DNA of 64,000 nt from contig DAOTWG010000019.1 of NCBI GenBank assembly GCA_034436015.1, positions 62,001-126,000 of the forward strand, written 5' to 3'. Shown one piece after another: positions 44,545-53,736 of this stretch. Numbering within the stretch: position 1 is the stretch's first letter; every line of letters begins with the position of its first letter. The DNA comes from DAOTVX01 sp034436015 (GTDB lineage Bacteria; Chloroflexota; Anaerolineae; Anaerolineales; Villigracilaceae). The notes under the pieces were generated by a model. It made no database searches. It was given only the letters and a program-made list of their open reading frames with translations, and was not told the origin of the DNA. A program made the position numbers and the translations under genes.

Positions 44545-46158
44545 CTACTCGCGAAAGATTCGCACGTGGCGGCGTGGTTCCTTGCCATAGGAATGGCTAA
44601 TCAGATCTGCGGCGCGCGCCATCTCGTGTTGCATCCGCCGCACCGCTGCCGGTCCCGGCGGCAAGTCCACCCAACGCTCGCCATTTAACACGGCCGCAAT
44701 CGCGGCTTCCGTCTGGCTTTTGATACGTTCCATCTCTTCCGGCGGCGGCGCAATTTCGGCCAAATTGAACAGGTCAATCAGGAATTGCTCCATCTGGTTG
44801 ACCGTGTTCGCGCGCAGGACGTAAATAGGCAGGCCACGATGCTCGGCCAGGGTGACCACCTGTTGACGATCGCGGTAATAGGAGCGCAAGGTTACCAAGA
44901 CGTCGGCCTCAGACAAATCCTTGACCACGATGGCCGGCACGCCTAAGCGTTTCGCCGCCTGCATCAGTCGGTCGCGTGCCACGCCGTAGGGATGCACACG
45001 CACCGGTCGCAACGAGCCGGGCGTTGCAGGAGATTGGCCTTCTGCCGAAGCGCGAACGGTCGAAAAAGGCAAGAGAGCGGCTTCGATTCGTCCGCCGCGT
45101 CGCGTCCCACTGCCGTTCTCGATACGGAATTCCGACTCGGAGCGAACGCGCGCGACCGGCGCGGCTTTCTCGACATGAATCTGGCCTTCCGAATCGCGCC
45201 AGCGAATTTCCGGGGGCAAGGGAAAGCCGCGTAACAGGGCATCTACCGCCTGGGCAATGTCCATATGGATAGCGAAACGGTCGCGCTGCTGAATCTCGAC
45301 CAGCACGTCGAAGGTAGGCGGCGCGCGGCGTTCGAGCACGGTTTTCTGCGTCCCGCGCCGCCGCGCTTCCTCATCCGAAAGAGTCACCGCCTCAATACCA
45401 CCAACCAAATCGGAAAGGGTTGGGTTGAGCAACAAGTTGTCCAGGGTGTTCCCGTGCGCCGTTCCGATAAGTTGAACGCCGCGTTCGGCAATTGTGCGCG
45501 CGGCCAGCGCTTCCAGTTCGCGCCCAATCTCGTCAATCACGATGACTTCGGGGTTGTGGTTTTCCACCGCCTCAATCATCACCTCATGCTGGAGCATAGG
45601 TTCGCGCACCTGCATACGCCGCGCCTTGCCAACGGCCGGGTGCGGCACATCGCCATCTCCCCCAATTTCATTGGACGTGTCCACAATAATCACGCGTTTC
45701 GTCTCGGCCAGGATGCGCGCCGCCTCGCGCAGCAAGGTCGTTTTCCCCACTCCGGGACGGCCAAGAATCAGCACCGATTTGCCCGACTCAACGATGTCCT
45801 GGATAATATCTACCGTGCCGTAGACGGCGCGGCCGACGCGCAACGTCAACCCAACGATATGGCCGCGCCGGTTACGGATGGCAGAGATTCGGTGCAGGGT
45901 ACGTTCGATGCCAGCGCGGTTGTCGGCGTCGAACTCGCCGACACGCGCATCCACATAGTCAATCTCGGCGCGCGTCACTTCGCTCTCGCGCAACACCACC
46001 TCGCGATCCACAAAGCGAGCGGTCGGAACGCGTCCTACATCGAGAATGATTTCCAGCAGGTTGTCGTAGTCATTGGCTTTATGGACAGCAACGACAATAT
46101 CTTCTGGTAGAACGCCAAGCAAAGCGTCCAAATCGTCTGTAATGCGCAGTTGAGTCAT
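44545..46158 (-). CDS. AAA ATPase with C-terminal R3H domain (Ycf45 / SpoIIIAA-like)
   Basis: 537-residue cytoplasmic protein. An N-terminal domain precedes the P-loop GRPGVGKTTLLREAAR. Walker B is VIVIDEIGRELEA, and GTAHGNTLDNLLLNPTLSDLVGGIEAVTLSDEEARRR is diagnostic of the Ycf45/SpoIIIAA family. The C-terminal half has an NTPase-linked domain and a terminal R3H nucleic-acid-binding motif (RRMQHEMARAADLISHSYGKEPRRHVRIF). Its role is unknown, though RNA or DNA binding driven by ATP is likely. The ATG at 46158 is preferred; a GTG at 46164 overlaps the stop of the MEMO gene. Both genes form an operon. Confidence 0.92.
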   Translation of the reverse strand: MTQLRITDDLDALLGVLPEDIVVAVHKANDYDNLLEIILDVGRVPTARFVDREVVLRESEVTRAEIDYVDARVGEFDADNRAGIERTLHRISAIRNRRGHIVGLTLRVGRAVYGTVDIIQDIVESGKSVLILGRPGVGKTTLLREAARILAETKRVIIVDTSNEIGGDGDVPHPAVGKARRMQVREPMLQHEVMIEAVENHNPEVIVIDEIGRELEALAARTIAERGVQLIGTAHGNTLDNLLLNPTLSDLVGGIEAVTLSDEEARRRGTQKTVLERRAPPTFDVLVEIQQRDRFAIHMDIAQAVDALLRGFPLPPEIRWRDSEGQIHVEKAAPVARVRSESEFRIENGSGTRRGGRIEAALLPFSTVRASAEGQSPATPGSLRPVRVHPYGVARDRLMQAAKRLGVPAIVVKDLSEADVLVTLRSYYRDRQQVVTLAEHRGLPIYVLRANTVNQMEQFLIDLFNLAEIAPPPEEMERIKSQTEAAIAAVLNGERWVDLPPGPAAVRRMQHEMARAADLISHSYGKEPRRHVRIFRE

Positions 46159-46160
46159 AC

Positions 46161-47006
46161 TCACTTCTTTAAAATTGCGGCTGCGCCATAACCGACCACC
46201 GACGAATAATCACCAGTGACATCGCCAGAGGTGGCGTGGCACAGGATTTTTACGGTCGTACCGCCAAGCGCGCGCCCGGCCCACAGGACGGCCATCAACG
46301 CGCCCAAGCCGCATGCAAAGCCTTTCTTTTCCAGTTCGGCCTGGAAGACCGATTCGGGGTCGAAGGATTCGATGCGGCGCAACATTTCGGTATCATACTT
46401 CACCGCCTCATCTTGCGCATAGAAATGGGAGAGATCGGTGCTGGCAACAAGAAGGGCGTTCTGTTCGCACAAGACCTCGGCCAGCGTCTCGCCCAGCACA
46501 CGTGAAATGGCCGGGGAGTGCGCCCGCACCATGACCGGCAAGAGACAGAATTCACCAAGAAGGGCGCGCTGTAAAAAAGGAAGCTCGATTTCAAGCGAGT
46601 GCTCTCGATCATAAGCGACGGGAACGAGGCCATAGCCCAACACTTTCTCCAGACGAGTCGAGAGGTCGTTCAACGCCTTCTTATCAACGCTTACCGAACC
46701 AAGAGGTGTCCCATAGGCCTGATGCGCCGTAGTTAACAGGGGAGCGTTATAGGGATGGTGCATCGGCGACGCCACAGCCACCAGGTCGAAACAGCGGCCA
46801 CGCACCGCAGCGAAGGCATAGCCGGCCACGGCTCCCGAATACACATGGCCAGCATGAGGGGCAATCACCGCCACAACCTCTCCCTCCAGGGGAGGCAACT
46901 GGGCGCGGTCAAGGTAGGCGTCCACATCCGCAGCAAGGCGCTGCGCCTCGCCCTCGTACCATGTGCCAGCAATCGGAGATGGACGGACAGCGGTTATTGT
47001 CTCCAC
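46161..47006 (-). CDS. MEMO1-family protein (AmmeMemoRadiSam system protein B)
   Basis: 281 residues from a GTG at 47006, 6 bases after AGGAG. Family marks are RPSPIAGTWYEGEAQRL, IAPHAGHVYSGAVAGYAF, SPMHHPYNAP (GSSH-like region), EHSLEIELPFLQ, STDLSHFYAQDEA and CGLGALMAVL. The proteins resemble class III extradiol dioxygenases. In bacteria they often sit beside AMMECR1 and a radical-SAM gene, and the function is not firmly known. Neither partner is present in this window. It overlaps the R3H-AAA gene. Confidence 0.93.
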   Translation of the reverse strand: METITAVRPSPIAGTWYEGEAQRLAADVDAYLDRAQLPPLEGEVVAVIAPHAGHVYSGAVAGYAFAAVRGRCFDLVAVASPMHHPYNAPLLTTAHQAYGTPLGSVSVDKKALNDLSTRLEKVLGYGLVPVAYDREHSLEIELPFLQRALLGEFCLLPVMVRAHSPAISRVLGETLAEVLCEQNALLVASTDLSHFYAQDEAVKYDTEMLRRIESFDPESVFQAELEKKGFACGLGALMAVLWAGRALGGTTVKILCHATSGDVTGDYSSVVGYGAAAILKK

Positions 47007-47117
47007 AGGGTACTCCTCTGCCTTATTTTAACACGAACCAGGCATTCTTTAGGAATCCCTACGCATCCCCTTGGCCGCCCATCAGATTCCCATCGCCAGA
47101 GACTGCCGACTGGTCGC

Positions 47118-48434
47118 TTAGGCAATGCGGCGCGTTTCCATGTAAAAGCGCTTCTCGATCGCCTCGCCCATCGAGAAGGCCTTGCGCGGCAGAAGACCGT
47201 CCAGAATCACGGTTCTGAACAATTCGGACTTCTCCATCGGCGGCAAATAGAACGCCACATTGGAAGGATCGGCGCTCAAGCGCGCGACCACATCCGCGCC
47301 GTGCACATAATCTATCCTTGCGGTCCCGCTGCGCTGCAAAAAGTCGTCCAGAAAAGCCTGCACACTACCCACAGTCAAACAGGTGGGCGGAGAGGGAATT
47401 TCAACAATGCCATACCGTCCCTCCTGAATTAAGCCAAAGCGCTGGACAGTTGAGGGAACAGTCCGCACAAGCGGGTCCATCTCATCCATGTCTGCCACCG
47501 GGGAATAGGTACAGGAATTTCCGAAATACGCTTGCAACTCCGTCAATACATCTTGTCTCACGCCAAAAAGCACACGATGAATCGGCTCAAAGACCAGGGC
47601 GTCATCGTGCAGATTCTCGATCTCCACTAGGGCATAACGCGCCGGATGATCCGGGCCAACGTTGGCTTTCAGTTTCTCCCAAACGATTTTGGCAGTGGCC
47701 AACGAATGGTTCCCGTCGCCGACAGCGAACAGCAACACCGCCTCCTGATCAGAAAGGCCATATTTTGCTGCGAAAGTCGCCGGTTCGGCCAAAGCGCGCA
47801 AGGCAGCAAGCGCCTGTTCGGTCAAGACGTCACTCACAGCATAGCCGGTCAAATGACCACTACCCAGCATGAGTTCGAGATCGTACAGTTTTGGCAAAGA
47901 GGCGCGGGCCTCCTTTAACGGTTCAATGACCGTTCTTTGCGGATCATCAATGAGTACCAAGATATGGGGCAATTCCAACAACGCACCTTCGCGAATCCGC
48001 ACGCGGGGATGGAGGCGTTCGACAATCGTCTCTTCGGTAGCCCGAATCAACGTTGAGGAGCCAGGCGTGAAATCGTACCGTTCTAGATCGAGGCAAAGCA
48101 TGAGACCGCATCGGGTGCGACCAAGAACGGTGCGCTCGACATAGATCAATCCGTCATAGGGTTCTAAGATACCTTGCTCCAGGTAGGCGCGCATCGCGTC
48201 GTGAATGCTGCGAATACGCGCACTTTGGTCTTGACTATCAAGGTAAGCTTCCGGAAGGATCAAGCGAAGCGTCGAGGGATTCCCATCGACCAGCATTTCC
48301 ACCTGACGCCAATATTCCGGCTGAGAGGTGAACTGATCGCAAGCGATAACAGCCCATTTGGTCAAATCAACGCCGTTCCTGGGCAGATACATCTGCGGAA
48401 TTTGCACGCCAATTTCAGGGTAAGTTTTTATCAT
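47118..48434 (-). CDS. DUF1015 family protein
   Basis: 438 residues starting MIKTYPEIGVQIPQMYLP at the ATG at 48434; eight more codons are open upstream, and neither start has a good ribosome site. Family features are VIACDQFTSQPEYW near the N-terminus, LILPEAYL, YDGLIYVERT and LFAVGDGNHSLATAKIVWE in the second half. DUF1015 proteins are frequently neighbours of serA/serC; here serA lies 54 bases upstream on the same strand. That points to a link with serine or phosphoglycerate metabolism, but no activity is known. Confidence 0.9.
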   Translation of the reverse strand: MIKTYPEIGVQIPQMYLPRNGVDLTKWAVIACDQFTSQPEYWRQVEMLVDGNPSTLRLILPEAYLDSQDQSARIRSIHDAMRAYLEQGILEPYDGLIYVERTVLGRTRCGLMLCLDLERYDFTPGSSTLIRATEETIVERLHPRVRIREGALLELPHILVLIDDPQRTVIEPLKEARASLPKLYDLELMLGSGHLTGYAVSDVLTEQALAALRALAEPATFAAKYGLSDQEAVLLFAVGDGNHSLATAKIVWEKLKANVGPDHPARYALVEIENLHDDALVFEPIHRVLFGVRQDVLTELQAYFGNSCTYSPVADMDEMDPLVRTVPSTVQRFGLIQEGRYGIVEIPSPPTCLTVGSVQAFLDDFLQRSGTARIDYVHGADVVARLSADPSNVAFYLPPMEKSELFRTVILDGLLPRKAFSMGEAIEKRFYMETRRIA

Positions 48435-48488
48435 AAGGTAGAGGCAAAATTTTGCCACGCAGGTTCTGCGTGGCTCCTATATTTGGAA

Positions 48489-49406
48489 TCAGCAGCGCCC
48501 GAGCTTCCGGGCGAATTCTATCAGTTTCTCGGCCACCTCATCACCCACGCGCTGTTGGGCTTCTTTGGTCGAAGCGCCAATGTGCGGCGCGCAGATGACG
48601 GTATCCAGTTTCACCAATTTCCAGTCAGACGGCGGTTCCTCGGCAAAGACATCCAGCGCGGCGCCGGCCACCTTGCCGCTTACCAGCGCGTCGTAGAGCG
48701 CATTCTCGTCCACGATTCCGCCGCGCGCGCAGTTGATAATCCGCACGCCGTCTTTCATCTTGGCAAATTGTTCCGCACCAAGCATGTTGGCCGTTTCCGC
48801 GGTTTTGGGCAGGTGCAGACTGATGTAGTCGGAACGCCTCAGCAATTCATCGAGAGCGACCAATTCTACTTCGGCGACATCCTTCTGAGACACATAAGGG
48901 TCATACGCAATTACGGTCATCCCCAGGGCGACTGCGCGACGAGCGACCTCGCGTCCGATGTTGCCTATGCCGATCAAGCCCAGAGTCTTGCCACCCAATT
49001 CTTCGCCCTCGAAACGTTTCTTCTCCCATTTCTCCGCTTTCATGGTCGCGGTAGCTTGATAGAGGGAGCGGGCCAGCGCGAACATGAAGCCAATCGCCAA
49101 TTCGGCTACGGAGGCAGAAGAGGCGCGCGGTGTGTTCATCACAGCAATGCCCTTGGAACGAGCATAGTCGGCATCAATATTGTCCAGACCAACCCCGCCG
49201 CGCACGATCACCTTCAAGTTTGGACACCGGTCAATCAACGGTTGACGAATCTTCGTCCGCGAGCGAACGACGCAACCATCATACTTTGGCAGCACGGCGG
49301 GCAATTCTTCCGGCGTGATGTCATCGCGTACATCTACAATGAGACCGGCCGCGCGCATCTTTTCAATAGCCTCGGCCTCCGTTTTATCACAAACCAGGAT
49401 GTTCAT
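48489..49406 (-). CDS. serA: D-3-phosphoglycerate dehydrogenase family protein (short form)
   Basis: 305-residue NAD-dependent 2-hydroxyacid dehydrogenase. It has RGGVGLDNIDADYARSKGI, the Rossmann motif GLIGIGNIGREVARRAVALG, catalytic Arg in NCARGGIVDENAL, Glu in FAEEPP, and His in APHIGASTKEAQQRV. The HIGASTKEAQ ending and the DUF1015 neighbour favour 3-phosphoglycerate as substrate. The C-terminal ACT or ASB regulatory domains of long SerA are absent. The ATG at 49406 is 7 bases after GGAGG. The promoter is at 49498-49526. Confidence 0.92.
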   Translation of the reverse strand: MNILVCDKTEAEAIEKMRAAGLIVDVRDDITPEELPAVLPKYDGCVVRSRTKIRQPLIDRCPNLKVIVRGGVGLDNIDADYARSKGIAVMNTPRASSASVAELAIGFMFALARSLYQATATMKAEKWEKKRFEGEELGGKTLGLIGIGNIGREVARRAVALGMTVIAYDPYVSQKDVAEVELVALDELLRRSDYISLHLPKTAETANMLGAEQFAKMKDGVRIINCARGGIVDENALYDALVSGKVAGAALDVFAEEPPSDWKLVKLDTVICAPHIGASTKEAQQRVGDEVAEKLIEFARKLGRC

Positions 49407-49473
49407 GAGCATTCCTCCAACAAAAGAATTTGTATAAACATACCGTCTGGCCTGGCTTCTGCCGCCCCGACGG

Positions 49474-49490
49474 ATTGCACCAAATTGCAC
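49474..49490. repeat. Direct repeat ATTGCAC x2 in the serA leader
   Basis: ATTGCAC occurs at 49474-49480 and 49484-49490, exactly one helical turn apart, just downstream of the predicted serA transcription start. It is a candidate operator. The evidence is only the repeat and its position. Confidence 0.35.
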
Positions 49491-49497
49491 AAACGTG

Positions 49498-49526
49498 ATT
49501 GTATCAACGGCAGAGCAGATTGTCAA
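49498..49526 (-). promoter_or_regulatory. Promoter of serA-DUF1015
   Basis: Minus-strand TTGACA and TACAAT with a 17-base spacer, about 92 bases before the serA start codon. Confidence 0.8.
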
Positions 49527-49789
49527 CTGATTTCGAGGAACATTGTAGTTATGCCACGGTTGGTGAAGTTCTTTTCCTCTCGTCAAAGCAGGAGCGAAGA
49601 GCCGTTTTCAGGCATCGTCCCAAAAACACGGCCTCCGTTGAGAGGAAATGCGCTCTCTCCCCTACCTCGACCAAGCTTGGAACCATCACGAGAGAGTGTT
49701 CAGATTATAGCAAGATAGCTGCCGAAGCTGCTGAATCAACCCTCTCCAAAAACCACCTGCTCCGGCAACTTTCATGCTACAATTTCGCT

Positions 49790-50221
49790 ATGGATACTAC
49801 GCCTTCGACTGTTCCCACCCCTTCTTCCCGCTCCCACCAACGCCAGGCTTTCTGGCAAATCGTATTTCCTTTGATTCTGGCAAGCGGCAGTTTGCTGATA
49901 TTCGCATTCTTTCTGATTGCAGGAGGGGAAACCCAAACACGCCTGCTGGCCGATATCGCGATCATTGTTTTGCTGATGCCGCCCTTGTTCTGGTTGCTGC
50001 TCGGCATCTTGGCGCTAGGCTTTGCGATCACGATGCTTTCCCGTTTGCTCCGTGTCATTCCCCACTATGCCCGCCAAGCGCAAGAATACGCGGCACGCGG
50101 CCAATGGCTAGCACAACGAGCTGCTGACCTGAGTGTAAGGCCGATCTTTTTCATTAAGCAAGGAAATGCTATCCTACAACAAATAGCAAAGATCATTTTA
50201 GGGAAAGAGCACGTGCGGTGA
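49790..50221 (+). CDS. Small membrane protein of unknown function
   Basis: 143 residues from the ATG at 49790. A Ser/Thr/Pro-rich N-terminus (MDTTPSTVPTPSSRSHQRQ) precedes two hydrophobic segments (IVFPLILASGSLLIFAFFLIAGG and IAIIVLLMPPLFWLLLGILALGFAITML). A basic amphipathic C-terminal region follows (YARQAQEYAARGQWLAQRAADLSVRP). No ribosome site is visible. The open frame upstream (to 49499) is not protein-like. The family is not recognised; similar two-helix proteins with amphipathic tails are common in this phylum. Confidence 0.65.
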   Translation: MDTTPSTVPTPSSRSHQRQAFWQIVFPLILASGSLLIFAFFLIAGGETQTRLLADIAIIVLLMPPLFWLLLGILALGFAITMLSRLLRVIPHYARQAQEYAARGQWLAQRAADLSVRPIFFIKQGNAILQQIAKIILGKEHVR

Positions 50222-50399
50222 TCTTGCTTTGCGTGTCTGTAACATAGACAGTTGGTTTTACAAGCCGGTAGAAGAAGATCGCCGTTTCTGGGTCTGTGTT
50301 TCGGTCTGGGTAGGAAGAAATGAGCATCTAGGACACGAGAACAGTCGAGTGAGCGATTCACACTCGCCTGTCCTGTGTAGAGATACCACGCGCCAATCC

Positions 50400-50428
50400 T
50401 TGACGTGACCCTGTCGGTATGGTATATT
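50400..50428 (+). promoter_or_regulatory. Promoter of tRNA-Asp
   Basis: TTGACG and TATATT with a 17-base spacer, 12 bases before the tRNA. Confidence 0.78.
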
Positions 50429-50440
50429 TGCGCCGCACGT

Positions 50441-50513
50441 GGTCCCGTGGTGTAGCGGTTAACATGCGGCCCTGTCAAGGCCGAGATCGCGGGTTCGAAT
50501 CCCGTCGGGGCCG
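50441..50513 (+). tRNA. tRNA-Asp (anticodon GTC)
   Basis: Acceptor arms GGTCCCG / CGGGGCC, anticodon stem CGGCC/GGCCG with loop CTGTCAA giving GTC, T arm CGGG with loop TTCGAAT. CCA is not encoded. A strong terminator follows at once. Confidence 0.95.
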
Positions 50514-50520
50514 CAGCAGG

Positions 50521-50562
50521 AAAGACAGCCTGAGGGCAAAGCGCCAGGCTGTCTTTTCTTCT
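50521..50562 (+). terminator. Intrinsic terminator of tRNA-Asp
   Basis: A perfect 12-bp stem AAAGACAGCCTG / CAGGCTGTCTTT with a 12-base loop, continuing into TCTTCTT, starting 7 bases after the tRNA. Confidence 0.85.
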
Positions 50563-50820
50563 TCGAGAAATCCTTGCAGGAACAATCAACTTCTTACACC
50601 AAGCAATGGAGCAATATAGAACCCAACTCAGACTCCTGATGGAAAAGAAGCGTTGCATGACCGCTCCCCTGCGACCTGAATTCAGTCGCCGATGTTCGGC
50701 GAGGCAAGCTGCCGCTCGCCTCTAAGGAGAATAGCGCACCAGGGCCTTGTGGATCTGACACCACAGGCAAGGATCGGTTTTCTTCTCCCAACACCATCGA
50801 ATCGCGGTATGATTGGCGTC

Positions 50821-51978
50821 ATGCGCAAAATCTGGCCTTTTACATTTTACTTCTTTTTCTTCGCCGCTTTTTCCGCTCTAATGCCCTACCTAGTACTCTA
50901 TTACCGATGGTGCGGACTGAGCGGTTTTCAAATTGGTCTGCTGACTGGCCTGACCCCGATTATCACCACGTTTAGCGCGCCGTTCTGGACCGGTCTGGCC
51001 GACGCCACGCGTCGCCACAATCTGATTCTACGCCTAAACATGGCGGCGGCTATTCTCGTCGTCCTACTCATGCCGGCAGCAAGGACATTCCTTTTCCTCT
51101 TTCCCGTCATCCTTCTCCACACCGTTCTCTTCTCTCCCATTTCCTCATTGGCGGATAGCGCCACATTAACCATGTTAGGCAAGCAACGCGAGGAATATGG
51201 ACGGATTCGCTTGGGAGGTACGATGGGTTGGGGGATCGTTTCGGCCATTGCAGGTGTGGTTATCGAGCAATACGGCCTGACCTGGTCCTTCTGGCTTTAC
51301 GCTATCAACATGACGCTGGCCTGGCTAGTCAGCCATAGACTGACCTTTGGGCAAGCACGCGAGCGCGTCTCTATACGGCGCGGCATTCGCGCTTTGTTGA
51401 CAAACCACCGCTGGTCGATCTTTCTGATCACCGTCTTTATCGCAGGAATGGGAATGTCCACTGTGAACACCTACCTTTTTCCTTATATGGAAGAGGCAGG
51501 TGCGCGCAAAAGCCTGATGGGCTTGGCTGCTGTCATCGCGACAATATCAGAAATACCCGTCTTCTTCTTTTCCAACCATCTTCTGCAGCGACTCAAATCG
51601 CGCGGACTATTGATGCTTTCCATGGCTGTTATTGGAGCACGGCTCCTGCTCTACTTTTTCTTCGCGTTCCCGGCAGCGATCCTTCTCGTTCAAATCATGC
51701 ACGGGCTGACGTTCGCTGCGCTGTGGACCGCCGGCGTGTCCTACGCGCACGAAAACGCCCCGACCGGCATGGCTGCCACAGCACAGGGTTTATTCGGCAG
51801 TGTCATGATGGGCTTTGGCTCCGGCGCAGGTGGGATGCTGGGAGGATTGCTTATTGATCATGTTGGAACCGCCGGCATGTACGGCGTGATGGGGATAGTC
51901 GTCCTACTCGGTCTCGGCATGTTTGTCCTCCTGGAACGCTTATGCCGCCCTTGCCCGCAGGTAGAACAAACTGCTTAA
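50821..51978 (+). CDS. Major facilitator superfamily transporter (MFS_1-like)
   Basis: 385-residue membrane protein with twelve predicted hydrophobic segments. It opens MRKIWPFTFYFFFFAAFSALMPYLVLYYR, characteristic of the LacY/nucleoside-permease-like MFS group (MFS_1_like). A loop GLADATRRHNLILR between helices 2 and 3 is the motif A equivalent, and GGTMGWGIVSAIAG is helix 5. The substrate is unknown. The ATG at 50821 is preferred; an ATG at 50809 is also possible. It is followed after 25 bases by the DUF2344 gene. Confidence 0.9.
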   Translation: MRKIWPFTFYFFFFAAFSALMPYLVLYYRWCGLSGFQIGLLTGLTPIITTFSAPFWTGLADATRRHNLILRLNMAAAILVVLLMPAARTFLFLFPVILLHTVLFSPISSLADSATLTMLGKQREEYGRIRLGGTMGWGIVSAIAGVVIEQYGLTWSFWLYAINMTLAWLVSHRLTFGQARERVSIRRGIRALLTNHRWSIFLITVFIAGMGMSTVNTYLFPYMEEAGARKSLMGLAAVIATISEIPVFFFSNHLLQRLKSRGLLMLSMAVIGARLLLYFFFAFPAAILLVQIMHGLTFAALWTAGVSYAHENAPTGMAATAQGLFGSVMMGFGSGAGGMLGGLLIDHVGTAGMYGVMGIVVLLGLGMFVLLERLCRPCPQVEQTA

Positions 51979-52003
51979 GCCAACACCAGAATCTTTTGCG
52001 CGT

Positions 52004-52660
52004 ATGAGGCTGCGGATACACTTTTCTAAAACAGATTCTTTGCGTTATATCGGTCACTTGGACCTGCAACGCGTCTGGGAACGGACTTTGCGCCGCGCCG
52101 ACTTGCCGTTGGTGTATAGCCAGGGGTTTCACCCGCAGCCCAAGATTCAGTTCGCCTCGGCGTTGCCGCTCGGTTTTATCGGTCGCGAGGAAATCGTGGA
52201 TGTATGGCTGGATGATTCGACAGCAGCCTCGACATCCATCACCGAAATGGGCAATCGGTTACAACGGGTTACTCCTCCAGGATTGATCATCCGCTCGATA
52301 GAAATCGTGGAGGAACGCGCCCCAGCCCTACAAACACAGGTGCTGGCAGCAGAATATTGCGTCACTCTTCCCGACGGCGCCTGCCCTGATTTACCGCAGC
52401 GGGTGCAGGCTTTGCTGGATCAGGCGACGCTGCCGCGCAGCCGGCGTGGACGAGAATACGATTTGCGTCCCTTGATCCTGCGATTAGAATGCGTAAGGGA
52501 TTCCGTATCCATGATTCTCTCGGCCAGGGAAGGCGCAACCGGCCGTCCAGAAGAGGTGCTGGCCGCCTTGAATCTGCCCCTGGAGGGAGTTCGCATCGAA
52601 CGCGTGCGCTTGATTTTGAGCGAAAACCCCACGCAACCATCTTCCGCAACGAAAGGATAA
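52004..52660 (+). CDS. DUF2344 / TIGR03936 family protein (radical-SAM-linked)
   Basis: 218 residues. The N-terminus MRLRIHFSKTDSLRYIGHLDLQRVWERTLRRADLPLVYSQGFHPQPKIQFASALPLG carries the family hallmark (KxDxLRYIGHLDL and YSxGFHPxPK). These proteins are found fused or adjacent to a B12-dependent radical-SAM protein and near ribonuclease G or ribosomal L21 genes; the role is unknown. That radical-SAM partner is absent here, which makes this a stand-alone copy. degV begins 2 bases after the stop. Confidence 0.9.
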   Translation: MRLRIHFSKTDSLRYIGHLDLQRVWERTLRRADLPLVYSQGFHPQPKIQFASALPLGFIGREEIVDVWLDDSTAASTSITEMGNRLQRVTPPGLIIRSIEIVEERAPALQTQVLAAEYCVTLPDGACPDLPQRVQALLDQATLPRSRRGREYDLRPLILRLECVRDSVSMILSAREGATGRPEEVLAALNLPLEGVRIERVRLILSENPTQPSSATKG

Positions 52661-52662
52661 CC

Positions 52663-53523
52663 ATGATGTCAAACATTGCCATTATCACCGACACAGATTG
52701 CAGTCTGCCGCTCGAGATAACGAATCGCTACGGCATCGTCCAGGTTCCCATCACGATTCAATTCGGTAGGGAAAGTTTCCGCGCGGTGTACGATGTGGAT
52801 GACGCCGCTACTTTTGCCCGCATCGACCGTGAGGGACGCATTCCCACTACAGCTGCCCCTGCACCCGGGCAGTATGCCGAAGCCTACCAGGCTGCGTTCG
52901 AGGCCGGTGCGGAGGCGATCCTGTGCTTTACCATCAGTAGCGCGATGAGCGCCTGCTATCAGGCCGCTATGTCGGCAAAAGCGATGTTCCCCCAGCGAGA
53001 GATTCGTGTGATAGACACAAAAACACTCTCGCTAGCGCAAGGGTTCATTGTACTGGCTGCCGCGGAGGCGCTGAACCAAGGCGCATCTCTCAACGAAGCG
53101 CTGACCGTGACCGAGAGCCTGGGGCAGCGTACCCACCTGTTCGCCGCGCTGGCTACGCTGAAGTACCTTGCGATGAGTGGACGCGTCGGCCACTTGGCCG
53201 CCGGCCTGGCCGGTCTGCTCGAGGTGCGGCCGATCCTGACCGTGATTGACGGCAAACTCCAATTGCTGGAACGTGTGCGCACGCAGCGCAAGGCATGGGA
53301 ACGGACGATCGAACTGGCCGCCGAGGCGGCCAAAGGATGCCGTATTGAGCGCATCGGCTACCTGCACGTCAACGCGCGCGCCGTGGCCGAACAGTTCGCG
53401 GCCCGAGTCAACGCTGCCCTACCCTGTTCCTCCGAGCCGCTCTATGCCGAGATGACGCCCGGTCTCTCCATCCATTCCGGCGCGGGATTGGTTGGCGTGG
53501 CCTTTGTCACCGCAGCGGCATAG
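52663..53523 (+). CDS. DegV family (fatty-acid-binding, FakB-like) protein
   Basis: 286 residues from the ATG at 52663, preceded by GAAAGGATAACC. DegV marks are IAIITDTDCSLPLE, PTTAAPAPGQYAEAYQAAF (the family Thr-Ser/Thr-Ala-Pro patch), ISSAMSACYQAA, VIDTKTLSLAQGFIV, TLKYLAMSGRVG and MTPGLSIHSGAGLVGVAF. FakB relatives bind fatty acids for phosphorylation by FakA; FakA is not in this window. It ends the MFS-DUF2344-DegV run, with a terminator at 53,698. Confidence 0.93.
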   Translation: MMSNIAIITDTDCSLPLEITNRYGIVQVPITIQFGRESFRAVYDVDDAATFARIDREGRIPTTAAPAPGQYAEAYQAAFEAGAEAILCFTISSAMSACYQAAMSAKAMFPQREIRVIDTKTLSLAQGFIVLAAAEALNQGASLNEALTVTESLGQRTHLFAALATLKYLAMSGRVGHLAAGLAGLLEVRPILTVIDGKLQLLERVRTQRKAWERTIELAAEAAKGCRIERIGYLHVNARAVAEQFAARVNAALPCSSEPLYAEMTPGLSIHSGAGLVGVAFVTAAA

Positions 53524-53697
53524 GAAACCTGAAGGACGCTTGCTCGCCGAAAAGAGATGTGACCACGGAAACGCGCGGTGCGTTTCTCCGCTTCATCGGT
53601 GCACGCTACAGCCGGATGCTCCATTCCGGCTTCCCTATGCCAGAATGGGGAACTGCTAATGAAAGAGCGTTGGCCCAACGCGAGTTCGTAAAGAAAA

Positions 53698-53731
53698 GGC
53701 CGGGAACTGCACGTCCCCGGCTTGTTTTGCC
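53698..53731 (+). terminator. Intrinsic terminator after degV
   Basis: GCCGGG pairs with CCCGGC around a loop of 11 bases, followed by TTGTTTT. It is the only strong hairpin in the 210 bases between degV and the convergent gene. Confidence 0.7.
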
Positions 53732-53736
53732 CGCCG

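Noticed and set aside
48174..49718. A 514-codon plus-strand frame over serA and the DUF1015 start.
   Set aside because: Antisense to two well-supported genes and crosses the serA promoter region; no protein features.
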